A stretch of 31,554 bases of DNA from DAOTEJ01 sp035454085 (GTDB taxonomy: Bacteria; Pseudomonadota; Gammaproteobacteria; Burkholderiales; Burkholderiaceae_F), in NCBI GenBank assembly GCA_035454085.1, contig DAOTEJ010000026.1, positions 1-31,554 on the forward strand. Reading direction: 5' to 3'. Shown one piece after another: positions 23,406 to 31,552 of the stretch (position 1 is the first letter of the stretch; each line of letters starts with the position of its first letter). A program made the translations under genes and the position numbers. The notes beneath the pieces were generated by a model. The model worked only from the letters and a program-made list of their open reading frames with translations. It did no database searches and had not been told where the DNA came from.

Positions 23406-24254
23406 TCAGGCGAGCCAGCGCTTGCGGCGGCGGTAGAACTTGCCGTCGCGGAAGCTCTTGCGTCCTTCCTTGGCGATGCCGAGGTAGAACTCCTTGACGT
23501 CCTCGTTCTCGGCCAGCGCCCGAGCCTCGCCGTCCATCACCACGCGGCCGCTCTCGAGGATGTAGCCGTAGTGCGCATAGCGCAGCGCGATGTTGGTGTT
23601 CTGCTCGGCAAGCAGGATCGACACCTTCTCCTGCTCGTTGAGCGTGCGCACGATCTCGAAGATCTCCTCCACCACCTGCGGCGCCAGCCCCATCGAAGGC
23701 TCGTCGAGCAGCAGGGTGGTGGGCCGCGCCATCATGGCGCGGCCGATGGCGCACATCTGCTGTTCGCCGCCCGAGGTGTAGCCGGCCTGGCTCTTGCGCC
23801 TGGTCTTGAGCCGGGGGAAGTAGTGGTAGACGCGCTCGAGTTCGGCGCCCAGTTCGCCGCGCGAGAGCTTGCGCGTGTACGCGCCGGTCAGCAGGTTTTC
23901 CTCGATCGTGAGGTGGCCGAAGCAGTGCCGCCCCTCCATCACCTGCACCATGCCGCGCTTGACGAGGTCGCTGGGGGTGAGCTGGTCGGTGCGCTCGCCC
24001 CGGTAGGCGATCGAGCCCTTGGTCACCTCGCCGCGCTCGGCTCCGAGCAGGGTCGAGATCGACTTGAGCGTCGTGCTCTTGCCCGCGCCGTTGGCGCCCA
24101 GCAGCGCCACCACCTCGCCCTCGCGCAGCTGGAGCGACACGCCCTTGAGCACGAGGATGACGTGGTCGTAGATCACCTCGACGTTGTTCACGTCGAGCAC
24201 GGCGGCGGCCGCGCTGCGTGCGGACGCGGAAGTGGCTTGGGCGGCGGTGCTCAT
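23406..24254 (-). CDS. livF: LIV-type ABC transporter ATP-binding protein LivF
   Basis: A 282-residue ATPase of the branched-chain amino-acid (HAAT) importer family. The Walker A motif GANGAGKST is at 53-61, the signature is SGGEQQM, and Walker B is TTLLLDEPS followed by MGLAPQVVEEIFEIV. The C-terminal extension (GRKSFRDGKFYRRRKRWLA) is longer than in Escherichia coli LivF and is usual in transporter operons that also encode acyl-CoA ligases. It should drive import on the cytosolic face together with LivG. It lies 54 bases after the binding-protein gene and 58 before the PaaK-like ligase gene, in one operon. The name is by family; amino acids need not be the substrate. Confidence 0.9.
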   Translation of the reverse strand: MSTAAQATSASARSAAAAVLDVNNVEVIYDHVILVLKGVSLQLREGEVVALLGANGAGKSTTLKSISTLLGAERGEVTKGSIAYRGERTDQLTPSDLVKRGMVQVMEGRHCFGHLTIEENLLTGAYTRKLSRGELGAELERVYHYFPRLKTRRKSQAGYTSGGEQQMCAIGRAMMARPTTLLLDEPSMGLAPQVVEEIFEIVRTLNEQEKVSILLAEQNTNIALRYAHYGYILESGRVVMDGEARALAENEDVKEFYLGIAKEGRKSFRDGKFYRRRKRWLA

Positions 24255-24273
24255 GGGTCTCCGGGCGGCGGAC

Positions 24274-24299
24274 GGGTGCGCCCCGCAGGGGGCGCACCC
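24274..24299 (-). promoter_or_regulatory. Intra-operon hairpin after the binding-protein gene
   Basis: GGGTGCGCCCC and GGGGCGCACCC form a perfect 11-base stem with a four-base loop, between the stop of the periplasmic binding-protein gene (24309) and the start of livF (24254). There is no T-run. Such hairpins after binding-protein genes commonly protect the upstream mRNA and let the binding protein be made in excess over the membrane parts. Confidence 0.55.
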
Positions 24300-24308
24300 G
24301 GGCGGCGA

Positions 24309-25643
24309 TCAGCCTTCCTTGCTGCAATCACGCGGCGTGATCTTCTTCTCGGCCGCGTACTTGTTGGCCGAGTCCTCGATCATCCCGCGCACGAGCTTGC
24401 GGTCGGGCTGCACCCAGTCGCTCACCACCTTCCACTGCTTGCCGTCCCACTGCTGGAACTTCACCAGGCCCGAGCCCTCGTGGTCGGCGCAGGTGATCTT
24501 GGTGGGCGGCATCAGGCCGGTGGCCCCCAGGGCCTTGAGGCGCGCCTCGTCGAGATTGATGTTCTCGAGGCCCCAGCGGATCTGCTCGCCGGTGAGCGGC
24601 TTGCCCTTGCCGAACTTCTCCTGCGCCTTGCGGATCGCCTCGACGGTGATGATCCCGTGCACCACGCCGCGGGTGTGGTAGATCGAGCCGAAGCGGCTCT
24701 TGTCTTCCATGTTGCCCTTGCCGGCGCCGTAGACCGTCTTCTGGATGTCCTTCATCACCGCGTAGTCGGCGCCCGGCGCGTTGAAGCCCGCCGCCGTGTA
24801 GCCCTTGGCGGCGTCGCCGGCGGGGATCACGTCCTCCTCGGCGCCGGCCCACCACACGCCGATCATCTTCTCGCGCGGAAAGCCCACCCGCGCAGCGGAG
24901 CGGATGGCCGTGGGGTTCATCACGCCCCAGCCCCAGAGGATCACGTAGTCCGGATTCTCCTTGCGGATCTGCAGCCACTGCGACTGCTGCTCGTTGCCGG
25001 GGTTGGGCACCGGGATGGCGATGAGCTCGAAGCCGTACTGCTTGGCCAGCGCCTCGAACACCGGGATCGGCTCCTTGCCGAAGGCCGAGTCGTGATACAG
25101 GTGGACGATCTTCTTGCCCTTGAGCTTGTCCATGCCCCCGAGCTTGGCCCCGATGTAGTTGACCATCGCGGAGGCCTGGCTCCAGTAGGTGGTGATCATC
25201 GGGAAGACGTAGGGGAACACGCGCCCGTCAGCGGCGTCGGTGCGGCCGTAGCCCAGCGTGACCATGGGCACCTTGTCGACCGCGACCCGGTCGATCAGGC
25301 CGTAGGTGATCCCGGTGGAAAGAGGCTGCACCAGCGACGCGCCGGTGGGGCCCTTCTTCTTCAGGCGCTCGTAGCACTCGACGCCGCGCGAGGCGTTGTA
25401 CTCGGTCTCGCACTCCTCCCAGACGAGCTTGACCCCGTTGACGCCACCGTCGCGCATGTTCACGAGGTTCATGTAGTCGATGTAGCCGCCGAAGATGCCC
25501 GAGCCGCCGGCCGCGAACGGGCCGACGCGATACGACAGCAGCGGCACGAACTGCTCGTTCTGCGCCTGGGCCGGCGCCGACAGCCCTGCGGCCAACGCGG
25601 CCGTGACGGCCATCGCCGCCATCCGCTTCACGCTCTTGATCAT
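24309..25643 (-). CDS. Periplasmic substrate-binding protein of the LIV-type ABC transporter
   Basis: A 444-residue exported protein of the Leu/Ile/Val-binding (type 1 periplasmic) superfamily. Residues 1-27 are a signal peptide (AAMAVTAALAAGLSAPAQAQ). The mature chain shows GGSGIFGGYIDYMNLVNMRDGGVNGVKL near the start, KIVHLYHDSAFGKEPIPVFEALAKQYGFEL in the middle, and PDYVILWGWGVMNPTAIRSAARVGF, as in this family. At 444 residues it is longer than LivJ/LivK (about 370) and belongs with homologues linked to aromatic or fatty acid-CoA ligases. An AAGGAG site precedes the ATG at 25643. The ligand cannot be read from the sequence; an aromatic, fatty or dicarboxylic acid is as likely as an amino acid. 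Confidence 0.88.
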   Translation of the reverse strand: MIKSVKRMAAMAVTAALAAGLSAPAQAQNEQFVPLLSYRVGPFAAGGSGIFGGYIDYMNLVNMRDGGVNGVKLVWEECETEYNASRGVECYERLKKKGPTGASLVQPLSTGITYGLIDRVAVDKVPMVTLGYGRTDAADGRVFPYVFPMITTYWSQASAMVNYIGAKLGGMDKLKGKKIVHLYHDSAFGKEPIPVFEALAKQYGFELIAIPVPNPGNEQQSQWLQIRKENPDYVILWGWGVMNPTAIRSAARVGFPREKMIGVWWAGAEEDVIPAGDAAKGYTAAGFNAPGADYAVMKDIQKTVYGAGKGNMEDKSRFGSIYHTRGVVHGIITVEAIRKAQEKFGKGKPLTGEQIRWGLENINLDEARLKALGATGLMPPTKITCADHEGSGLVKFQQWDGKQWKVVSDWVQPDRKLVRGMIEDSANKYAAEKKITPRDCSKEG

Positions 25644-25693
25644 GGTGTCTCCTTCATAACCTAGGTGTGCCCCCGCTTTGCTCTTGTGCGGCG

Positions 25694-26761
25694 TCAGTGT
25701 GGGAACGGCCACAGACGCAGTTTTTCCTTGCCGATCTGCCACAGTCGCGCGAGCCCGTGCGGCTCGACGATGAGGAAGAAGATGATCAGGCCGCCGAAGA
25801 TCATGAGCTCCAGGTTCGACTTGGCCGAGGCCGGCACGGACTCGGGCGCGAGCGCGTGGAACAGCAGGCTCAGGGCAATGGGCAGCAGGATGATGAAGCC
25901 GGCGCCCAGGAAGGAGCCCAGGATCGAGCCCACGCCGCCGATGATGATCATGAACAGGATGCGGAACGACAGGTCGAGGTTGTAGGCCTCGGGCTCCACC
26001 GTTCCCAGGTAGCAATAGGCGTAGAGCGCACCGGCCACGCCGCAGTAGAAGCTGCTCACCGCGAAGGCCATGAGCTTGGTGTGCATGGGCCGGATGCCGA
26101 TCACCTCGGCGGCCACGTCCATGTCGCGGATCGCCATCCAGCAGCGGCCGGTGTTCGAACGCACCATGTTCTTGGCCGCCAGCGCCATCACCGCCACGAT
26201 CGCCAGCGTGAGCAGGTACTTTTCCACCGGCGAGTCGAAGGTCATCCCCAGGATGCTGATCTGCTGGGCCGTGATCACCCCGGAGGACGAATGGTTGGTG
26301 AACCAGGGCACCTTGGTCAGCAGCCACAGCACGAAGAACTGCGCCGCGAGCGTGGCCACCGCAAGATAGAAGCCCCGTATGCGCAAGGACGGCAAGCCGA
26401 AGAACACTCCCACGGCGGCGGCGCACAGCCCGCCCAGGGCGACCGCCCCAAGGAAGGGCATGCCGGGCACGCGCAACACGAAGTTGTAGGTGGCAAAGGC
26501 CCCGACCGCCATGAAGGCCGCCGAGCCCAGCGAGACCTGGCCCGCATAGCCCGTCAGGATGTTCAGCCCCAGCGCCGCGAGCGAGAAGATCAGGAAGGGA
26601 ATGAGGATTGCCGAGAACATGTACTGCGTGGCGGTGAAGGGCACCACCACGAAGGCCACCGCGAGCAGGAGCGCCACGGCGTAGCGGTCCTGCCGGATGG
26701 GGAAGATCTGGCCATCGGCGACGTAGCTCGTCTTGAACTGGCCGGCTTCTCTGTAGAACAT
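25694..26761 (-). CDS. livM: LIV-type ABC transporter permease LivM
   Basis: A 355-residue integral inner-membrane permease with many hydrophobic segments (for example residues 28-46, 49-70, 80-118, 125-150 and 286-315). The family motif around NILTGYAGQVSLGSAAFMAVGAFATYN (68-94) and a conserved GGVGSILGSFLGAGFI loop are visible; the latter contacts the ATPase. It pairs with LivH to form the channel. The N-terminal 27 residues are hydrophilic (MFYREAGQFKTSYVADGQIF), a form common in the ligase-linked subfamily. It starts 15 bases after livH and ends 50 bases before the binding-protein gene. Confidence 0.9.
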   Translation of the reverse strand: MFYREAGQFKTSYVADGQIFPIRQDRYAVALLLAVAFVVVPFTATQYMFSAILIPFLIFSLAALGLNILTGYAGQVSLGSAAFMAVGAFATYNFVLRVPGMPFLGAVALGGLCAAAVGVFFGLPSLRIRGFYLAVATLAAQFFVLWLLTKVPWFTNHSSSGVITAQQISILGMTFDSPVEKYLLTLAIVAVMALAAKNMVRSNTGRCWMAIRDMDVAAEVIGIRPMHTKLMAFAVSSFYCGVAGALYAYCYLGTVEPEAYNLDLSFRILFMIIIGGVGSILGSFLGAGFIILLPIALSLLFHALAPESVPASAKSNLELMIFGGLIIFFLIVEPHGLARLWQIGKEKLRLWPFPH

Positions 26762-26776
26762 GCCCCTGGGCTCCGG

Positions 26777-27670
26777 TCAGATGCGACGAATGATCTTCTC
26801 GCCGAACAGCCCCTCGGGCCGCACCAGCAGGATGGTCAGGGCGAGCACGTAGGGGAACCAGCCCTCGATGCCGCCACCGACCAGGGGGCCGAGGTAGACC
26901 TCGGCCAGCTTTTCGGAGGCGCCGATCACCAGGCCTCCGACGATCACGCCGGGCACGGAGGTGAAGCCCCCGAGAATGAGCACCGGCAGCGCCTTGAGCG
27001 CGACGAACACGAGCGAGAACTGCACGCCATTGCGCGCACCCCACATCAGTCCGGCGACCAGGGCGATGAAGCCCGACACCGACCACACCACGCCCCACAC
27101 GTAGTTGAGCGGAATGCCGATCGACTGGGCCGCCTCGTGGTCGTCGGCCACCGCGCGCAGTGCCCGCCCGACCTTGGTCACCGCGAAGAACAGCGCCAGC
27201 AGCGCGATCAGGCCCGCCGCGACCACCGCCGCCACGATGTCGAAGCTGGACACCAGCAGTCCCAGGTTGTCCATGATCCAGGGCACCGGCTCGTCGGCGA
27301 TGCCCAGCTCGAGCTTGCGCACCTCGGTGCCCCACACCAGTTGCGTCAGGCCCTCGACGAAGAAGGTCAGGCCGATGGTCGCCATGAAGAGCGTGATCTC
27401 GTGCTGGTTGACGAGCTTGCGCAGCATGAAGCGCTCGGTGGCGAAGGCGAAGACCACCATCACCGCCATCGCCAGCAGCACCGCCACCACGAAGGGCACG
27501 CCGTAGGCCTGGAAGCCGACCACCGTGGCCGCCGCGAGGAACACCATCGCGCCCTGGGCGAAATTGAACACGCCCGAGCTCTTGTAGATCATCACGTAGC
27601 CCAGCGCCACGAGCGAATACATCACGCCCGAGAGCAGACCGCCGATCAGAACCTCGAGGAAAAACTGCAT
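26777..27670 (-). CDS. livH: LIV-type ABC transporter permease LivH
   Basis: A 297-residue permease, normal for the family, with about eight hydrophobic segments. The N terminus FFLEVLIGGLLSGVMYSLVALGYVMIYKSSGVFNFAQGAMV is the LivH hallmark, and the ATPase-contact loop shows as LGGFTSVPGVIVGGLVIG near 235-252. It forms the membrane channel with LivM. The AGGAG ribosome binding site overlaps the livG stop codon (TAGGAG), so translation of the two is probably linked. Confidence 0.92.
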   Translation of the reverse strand: MQFFLEVLIGGLLSGVMYSLVALGYVMIYKSSGVFNFAQGAMVFLAAATVVGFQAYGVPFVVAVLLAMAVMVVFAFATERFMLRKLVNQHEITLFMATIGLTFFVEGLTQLVWGTEVRKLELGIADEPVPWIMDNLGLLVSSFDIVAAVVAAGLIALLALFFAVTKVGRALRAVADDHEAAQSIGIPLNYVWGVVWSVSGFIALVAGLMWGARNGVQFSLVFVALKALPVLILGGFTSVPGVIVGGLVIGASEKLAEVYLGPLVGGGIEGWFPYVLALTILLVRPEGLFGEKIIRRI

Positions 27671-27678
27671 CGCCGCTC

Positions 27679-28464
27679 CTAGTGCGCCACGCCCAGGTAG
27701 GCGTCGATCACGGCCTGGTTGGAGCGGATCTCGTCGGGCGTGCCGTCGCCGATCTTCTGGCCGTAGTCGAGCACCACCACCCGGTCCGAGAGGTCCATCA
27801 CCACCCCCATGTCGTGCTCGATGAGCACGATGGTCGTTCCGTACTGGTCGTTGACGTCGAGGATGAAGCGGCTCATGTCCTCCTTCTCCTCGAGGTTCAT
27901 GCCGGCCATGGGCTCGTCGAGCAGCAGCATCAAGGGCTCGGCGGCGAGTGCGCGCCCCAGCTCCACGCGCTTTTGCAGGCCGTAGGGCAGGCGGCCCACG
28001 GGCGTCTTGCGCACCGCCTGCAGGCCGAGAAAGTCGATCACCTCCTCGACCTTGCGCCGGTTCTCGATCTCCTGACGCCGCGCGGGACCCAGCCAGAGAG
28101 CCTCGAGAAAGATGTTGGAGCGCATCTTGAGATTGCGCCCCGTCATGATGTTGTCCAGCACGCTCATGCCCTTGAACAGCGCGATGTTCTGGAAGGTGCG
28201 CGCGATCCCGGAGGCCGCCGCGTCGTGCGTGTCGACCTCGCGCCGCACCTTGCCGCGGAAGGCGACCGTGCCCTCCTGCGGGTGATAGACGCCGTTGATG
28301 ACGTTGAGCATCGAGCTCTTGCCCGCGCCGTTGGGGCCGATGATGGCGCGGATCTCGTGCTGGCGGACGTCGAAGCTCACGTCGCGCAGGGCCTTCACGC
28401 CGCCAAAGGACAGCGAGACCTTCTCGACCTTGAGGACGACCTCACCGATGGCGCGCTTGCTCAT
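27679..28464 (-). CDS. livG: LIV-type ABC transporter ATP-binding protein LivG
   Basis: A 261-residue ATPase. Walker A is GPNGAGKSS at 43-51, the signature is LPYGLQKRVELGRAL, Walker B is MLLLDEPMAGMN, and the switch histidine is in VLIEHDMGVVM. It works with LivF on the cytosolic side of the importer. I chose the ATG at 28464 (MSKRAIGEVVLKVEKVSL); an open frame to 28599 gives only a Pro/Arg-rich extension that crosses the end of the upstream gene. It starts 22 bases after the small membrane protein gene. Confidence 0.91.
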   Translation of the reverse strand: MSKRAIGEVVLKVEKVSLSFGGVKALRDVSFDVRQHEIRAIIGPNGAGKSSMLNVINGVYHPQEGTVAFRGKVRREVDTHDAAASGIARTFQNIALFKGMSVLDNIMTGRNLKMRSNIFLEALWLGPARRQEIENRRKVEEVIDFLGLQAVRKTPVGRLPYGLQKRVELGRALAAEPLMLLLDEPMAGMNLEEKEDMSRFILDVNDQYGTTIVLIEHDMGVVMDLSDRVVVLDYGQKIGDGTPDEIRSNQAVIDAYLGVAH

Positions 28465-28486
28465 GCGGGTTCCGTGGCTGCTGGGT

Positions 28487-28744
28487 TCATTTGCCGGACG
28501 CCCCCGGCTTGTCCGGGGGATCGGCAGGTTCGTCGCGCAGCGTCCAGGCAGGCTGGGCGGGCGGGATGATCTTGTGCTTGGGCTTGGCGGCTTGGGCAAT
28601 GAACTCGTAGGCCAGGTAGATGAAGGTCAGCACCAGGCCCAAGCCGGCCAGGATCGCGAGCCAGGCGCCGTGCGTCAGGCCCCAGGCGGCCAGGGGCACG
28701 CCTGCCAGCAGGCTCAACAGCGTGATCCAGCCCTTGCCGCTCAT
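28487..28744 (-). CDS. Small two-helix membrane protein of the transporter operon
   Basis: An 85-residue protein with two predicted membrane helices at about 6-24 (WITLLSLLAGVPLAAWGLT) and 27-48 (WLAILAGLGLVLTFIYLAYEFI), then a polar Lys/Pro/Asp-rich tail (KPKHKIIPPAQPAW...). I do not recognise the family. It sits 10 bases after the acyl-CoA ligase gene and 22 before livG, so it is part of the operon and may be a small accessory subunit linking the ligase and transporter, but this is inference. Confidence 0.7.
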   Translation of the reverse strand: MSGKGWITLLSLLAGVPLAAWGLTHGAWLAILAGLGLVLTFIYLAYEFIAQAAKPKHKIIPPAQPAWTLRDEPADPPDKPGASGK

Positions 28745-28754
28745 GCCCGGCCCA

Positions 28755-30719
28755 TCATGCCGCCGCCTTCACCGCGGGGTAGGTCGCGGCATCGGCGATC
28801 CGCACGGTGGCGCGGATCGCGCCGGTGCGGCCGTCCTCGAACTTCACCGCGGTCTCGATGAACTGCTCGGCGCGGCCGGCGTAGAGCGCGTCGACCAGCG
28901 GCTGGTACTTCTGCCCGATGTAGCCGCGCCGCACCTTGCGCGTGCGCGTGAGCTCCTCGTCGTCGGCGTCGAGCTCCTTGTGCAGCACCAGGAAGCGGCG
29001 GATCTGCGAATTGGCGAGCTTGGGGTCGGCGGCAAGGTCGGCATTGACCTTCTGCACGCAGTCCTGGATGAGCTCGTAGACCTCGGCGCGCGACGCCAGG
29101 TCGGTGTACCCCGAGTACGCCAGGTTGCGCCGCTCCGCCCAGTTGCCCACTGCCTCCATGTCGATGTTCACGAAGGCGCACACCATGTCGCGCCCGTCGC
29201 CGAAGGCCACGGCTTCCTTCACGTAGGGGAAGAACTTGAGCTTGTTCTCGAGGTACTTGGGCGCGAACAGCGTGCCGTCCGCGAGCCGCCCCACGTCCTT
29301 GGCGCGGTCGATGATCTTGAGGTGGCCTTGGGGGTCGAAGTAGCCCGCGTCGCCGGTGTGGAACCAGCCCTCGCCGTCCTTGGCCTCGGCCGTGGCCGCT
29401 TCCGCCTTGTAGTACTCGCGAAACAGCCCGGGCGAGCGGATCAGGATCTCTCCCGCGTCCGTGAGCTTGATCTCGACGCCCGCCACCGGGGTGCCGACAG
29501 TGTCGGGCTTGACCTCGCCGTTGGGCTGTACGCAGACGAACACCGCGGTCTCGGTCGATCCGTAGAGCTGCTTGAGGTTGATGCCCAGCGAGCGGTAGAA
29601 GCTGAACAGGTCCGGGCCGATCGCCTCGCCCGCGGTGTAGGCCACCCGGATGCGGCTCATGCCCAGGGTGTTGCGCAGCGGCGCGTACACCAGCCAGTCG
29701 CCCAGGGCGTAGAGCAGGCGGTCTGCCGCGCCCACGGGCTGCCCGTCGAGAATGCGCCCGCCCACGCGCTTGGCCACCGACATGAACACCTGGAAGAGCT
29801 TGCGCTTGGGCGCGGCGGCATCCTCCATGCGGATCATCACGGTTGTGAGCAGGCCTTCGAGCACGCGCGGCGGCGCGAAGTAGTAGGTCGGCCCGATCTC
29901 GCGCATGTCGCTCATCACGGTGGTTGCCGACTCGGGGCAGTTGACCGTGAAGCCACACACCATCCACTGCGTGTACGAGAAGATGTTCTGGCCGATCCAG
30001 GCCATGGGCAGGTAGGCGAGCACCTCTTCCTTGGCGTCGAGGCCTTCCATCTCGGCACCGCTGCGCCCGGCGTGGATCAGGCTGGCGTAGGTCAGCACCA
30101 CGCCCTTGGGGTTGCCCGTGGTGCCCGAGGTGTAGAACATCGCCGCCGTGTCCGACCCCTGGCCGCGTGCGATCTCCTCGGTCACGAAGCCGGGATGTTC
30201 CTTCAGAAATGCGCTGCCCAGGGCCACGAGCTGCTCGTACGAGGCCAGGCCCGGCTGCTCGTAGTTGCGCAGGCCCCGCGGGTCGTCGTAGACGATGCGC
30301 TTGAGGTGGGGCACGGTTTCGCGCACCTCGAGCAGCTTGTCCACCTGCTCCTGGTCCTCGACCACGGCGAAGGCGATCTCGGCGTTGTCGAACACGAAGG
30401 CCATCTCCTTGGCGATCGCGTCCTGATACATGGGCACGGGAATCCCGCCGAGCGCCTGGGCCGCCGCCACCGCGAAGTACAACCGGGGGCGGTTCTCGCC
30501 GATCACCGCGAGGTGCTGGCCGCGCCGGAAGCCCGCCTGGTGCAGGCCGGCCGCGAGTTGCTCGACCTCCTTGAGCACACGGCCCCACGACCACGTCTGC
30601 CAGATGCCGAGATCCTTCTCGCGGATCGCGGACGCGTGAGGCGCGAGCTTGGCGTGATGGACGAGCAGCTTCGGAAAGGTGTCCGCGCCGCCCGCCCCGG
30701 GCTGGCTGGCTGGGGCCAA
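28755..30719 (-). CDS. Long-chain-type acyl-CoA ligase (AMP-binding)
   Basis: A 654-residue adenylate-forming enzyme that activates a carboxylic acid to acyl-CoA using ATP. The ATP loop YTSGTTGNPKG is intact at about 196-206. The adenine motif LYGSTETAVF, the GWFHTGDAGYFDPQGHLKIIDRAKD hinge and the C-terminal TRKVRRGYI segment all match long-chain acyl-CoA synthetases of the bubblegum (ACSBG) type. I chose the TTG at 30719: a TAGGAGA site lies eight bases upstream, and the frame further up to an ATG at 30821 gives an Arg-rich stretch (MVGQAHRRHP...) that crosses the divergent promoter. It is the first gene of the operon and faces the Crp/Fnr gene. The substrate is unproven; a fatty or aryl-alkyl acid brought in by the transporter is likely. 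Confidence 0.87.
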   Translation of the reverse strand: MAPASQPGAGGADTFPKLLVHHAKLAPHASAIREKDLGIWQTWSWGRVLKEVEQLAAGLHQAGFRRGQHLAVIGENRPRLYFAVAAAQALGGIPVPMYQDAIAKEMAFVFDNAEIAFAVVEDQEQVDKLLEVRETVPHLKRIVYDDPRGLRNYEQPGLASYEQLVALGSAFLKEHPGFVTEEIARGQGSDTAAMFYTSGTTGNPKGVVLTYASLIHAGRSGAEMEGLDAKEEVLAYLPMAWIGQNIFSYTQWMVCGFTVNCPESATTVMSDMREIGPTYYFAPPRVLEGLLTTVMIRMEDAAAPKRKLFQVFMSVAKRVGGRILDGQPVGAADRLLYALGDWLVYAPLRNTLGMSRIRVAYTAGEAIGPDLFSFYRSLGINLKQLYGSTETAVFVCVQPNGEVKPDTVGTPVAGVEIKLTDAGEILIRSPGLFREYYKAEAATAEAKDGEGWFHTGDAGYFDPQGHLKIIDRAKDVGRLADGTLFAPKYLENKLKFFPYVKEAVAFGDGRDMVCAFVNIDMEAVGNWAERRNLAYSGYTDLASRAEVYELIQDCVQKVNADLAADPKLANSQIRRFLVLHKELDADDEELTRTRKVRRGYIGQKYQPLVDALYAGRAEQFIETAVKFEDGRTGAIRATVRIADAATYPAVKAAA

Positions 30720-30868
30720 GGCTTGTCTCCTAGGGTCGGGCGTGTGGTGGCTCTTGCGGCCGCTTGCCCGTCGTGTTTGTAGCGCAATCGCCGGGTGGCG
30801 TCGATGCGCTTGGCCAACCATACGGAAGCCCCCGCGGGGTGTGCTGTCATTTGCGCGACAATCGGCCC
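30720..30868. promoter_or_regulatory. Divergent promoter region, ligase-transporter operon / Crp-Fnr gene
   Basis: These 149 bases hold both promoters. Two TTG-N5-CAA palindromes are present, at 30777-30787 and 30851-30861, and a perfect TTGGCCAA at 30810-30817. GACAAT at 30857-30862 is a fair -10 for the regulator, only six bases before its ATG, and overlaps the second palindrome. They do not match the usual Crp (TGTGA-N6-TCACA) or Fnr (TTGAT-N4-ATCAA) consensus, so any link to the encoded regulator is a guess. Confidence 0.4.
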
Positions 30869-31552
30869 ATGAGCGAGCCCGCCGGCCTGCACGACACCCT
30901 CAGGGGCGCCGCCTGGTGGCCGGGGCTCGGGCCCGCCCAGCAGGAGCGCGTGCTGCGCGAGGTGGAAGAGCGCCGCTACAGCGGCGGCAGCGTGGTGATG
31001 CGCAAGGGCGAGTCGGTCGAGGCCTGGACGGGCGTGATCGAGGGCCTGGTCAAGATCAATGTCGTGGCCGCCAGCGGCAAGACCGCAACTTTCACCGGAG
31101 TGCCGGCCGGCGGCTGGTTCGGCGAGGGCTCGCTGCTCAAGGGCGAGCCGCGCAAGTACGACGTCGTGACCTTGCGCGACACGCGCATCGCCTGGATGCC
31201 GCGCGCCACCTTCGAGTGGCTGCTCGACAGCAGCATCGGCTTCAACCGCTACCTGCTGGTGCAGCTCAACGAGCGCCTCGGGCAGTTCATCGGCATGGTC
31301 GAGTTCGAGCGCCTGCTCGCTCCCGAGGCCCGCGTGGCGCGCTGTCTGGCCGAACTGTTCAACCCGCACCTGTACCCCGGCCACGCCGCCGAGGTGGCGA
31401 TCTCGCAAGAGGAGATCGGCTACCTCTCGGGCGTGTCGCGCCAGCGCGTGAACCAGGCGCTCCAGGTGCTGGAGCGCGCCGGCCTGCTGCAGGTGGACTA
31501 CGGCCGCATCCGCATCACCGACCTGGCCGGGTTGCGCGGCTACGGCGGCTGA
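30869..31552 (+). CDS. Crp/Fnr-family transcriptional regulator
   Basis: A 227-residue regulator. The N-terminal cyclic-nucleotide-binding-type barrel spans about residues 15-130 (SGGSVVMRKGESVEAWTGVIEGLVKI, GGWFGEGSLLKGEPRKYDVV), then a dimer helix, then a winged HTH at 178-204 (AISQEEIGYLSGVSRQRVNQALQVLERAGLL). There are no N-terminal cysteines, so it is not an oxygen-sensing Fnr with an Fe-S cluster. It may bind a cAMP-like or other ligand. The ATG at 30869 follows a possible -10 by only six bases, suggesting a leaderless message. It is divergent from the ligase-transporter operon and probably controls it. The stop codon is at 31550-31552, so the gene is complete at the window edge. Confidence 0.88.
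   Translation: MSEPAGLHDTLRGAAWWPGLGPAQQERVLREVEERRYSGGSVVMRKGESVEAWTGVIEGLVKINVVAASGKTATFTGVPAGGWFGEGSLLKGEPRKYDVVTLRDTRIAWMPRATFEWLLDSSIGFNRYLLVQLNERLGQFIGMVEFERLLAPEARVARCLAELFNPHLYPGHAAEVAISQEEIGYLSGVSRQRVNQALQVLERAGLLQVDYGRIRITDLAGLRGYGG

Noticed and set aside
23160..25664. Very long open frame (834 codons) on the + strand opposite livF and the binding-protein gene
   Set aside because: It is antisense to genes with clear family motifs. Its translation is rich in His, Arg, Ala and Gly with no domain, as expected for the mirror of GC-rich codons.
25667..27682. 671-codon open frame on the + strand opposite livM and livH
   Set aside because: Highly charged, His/Glu-rich, low-complexity translation with no ribosome binding site or family match; a shadow of the permease genes.
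28620..30782. 720-codon open frame on the + strand opposite the acyl-CoA ligase
   Set aside because: Antisense to an intact ligase with all its motifs; the translation shows no recognisable domain.
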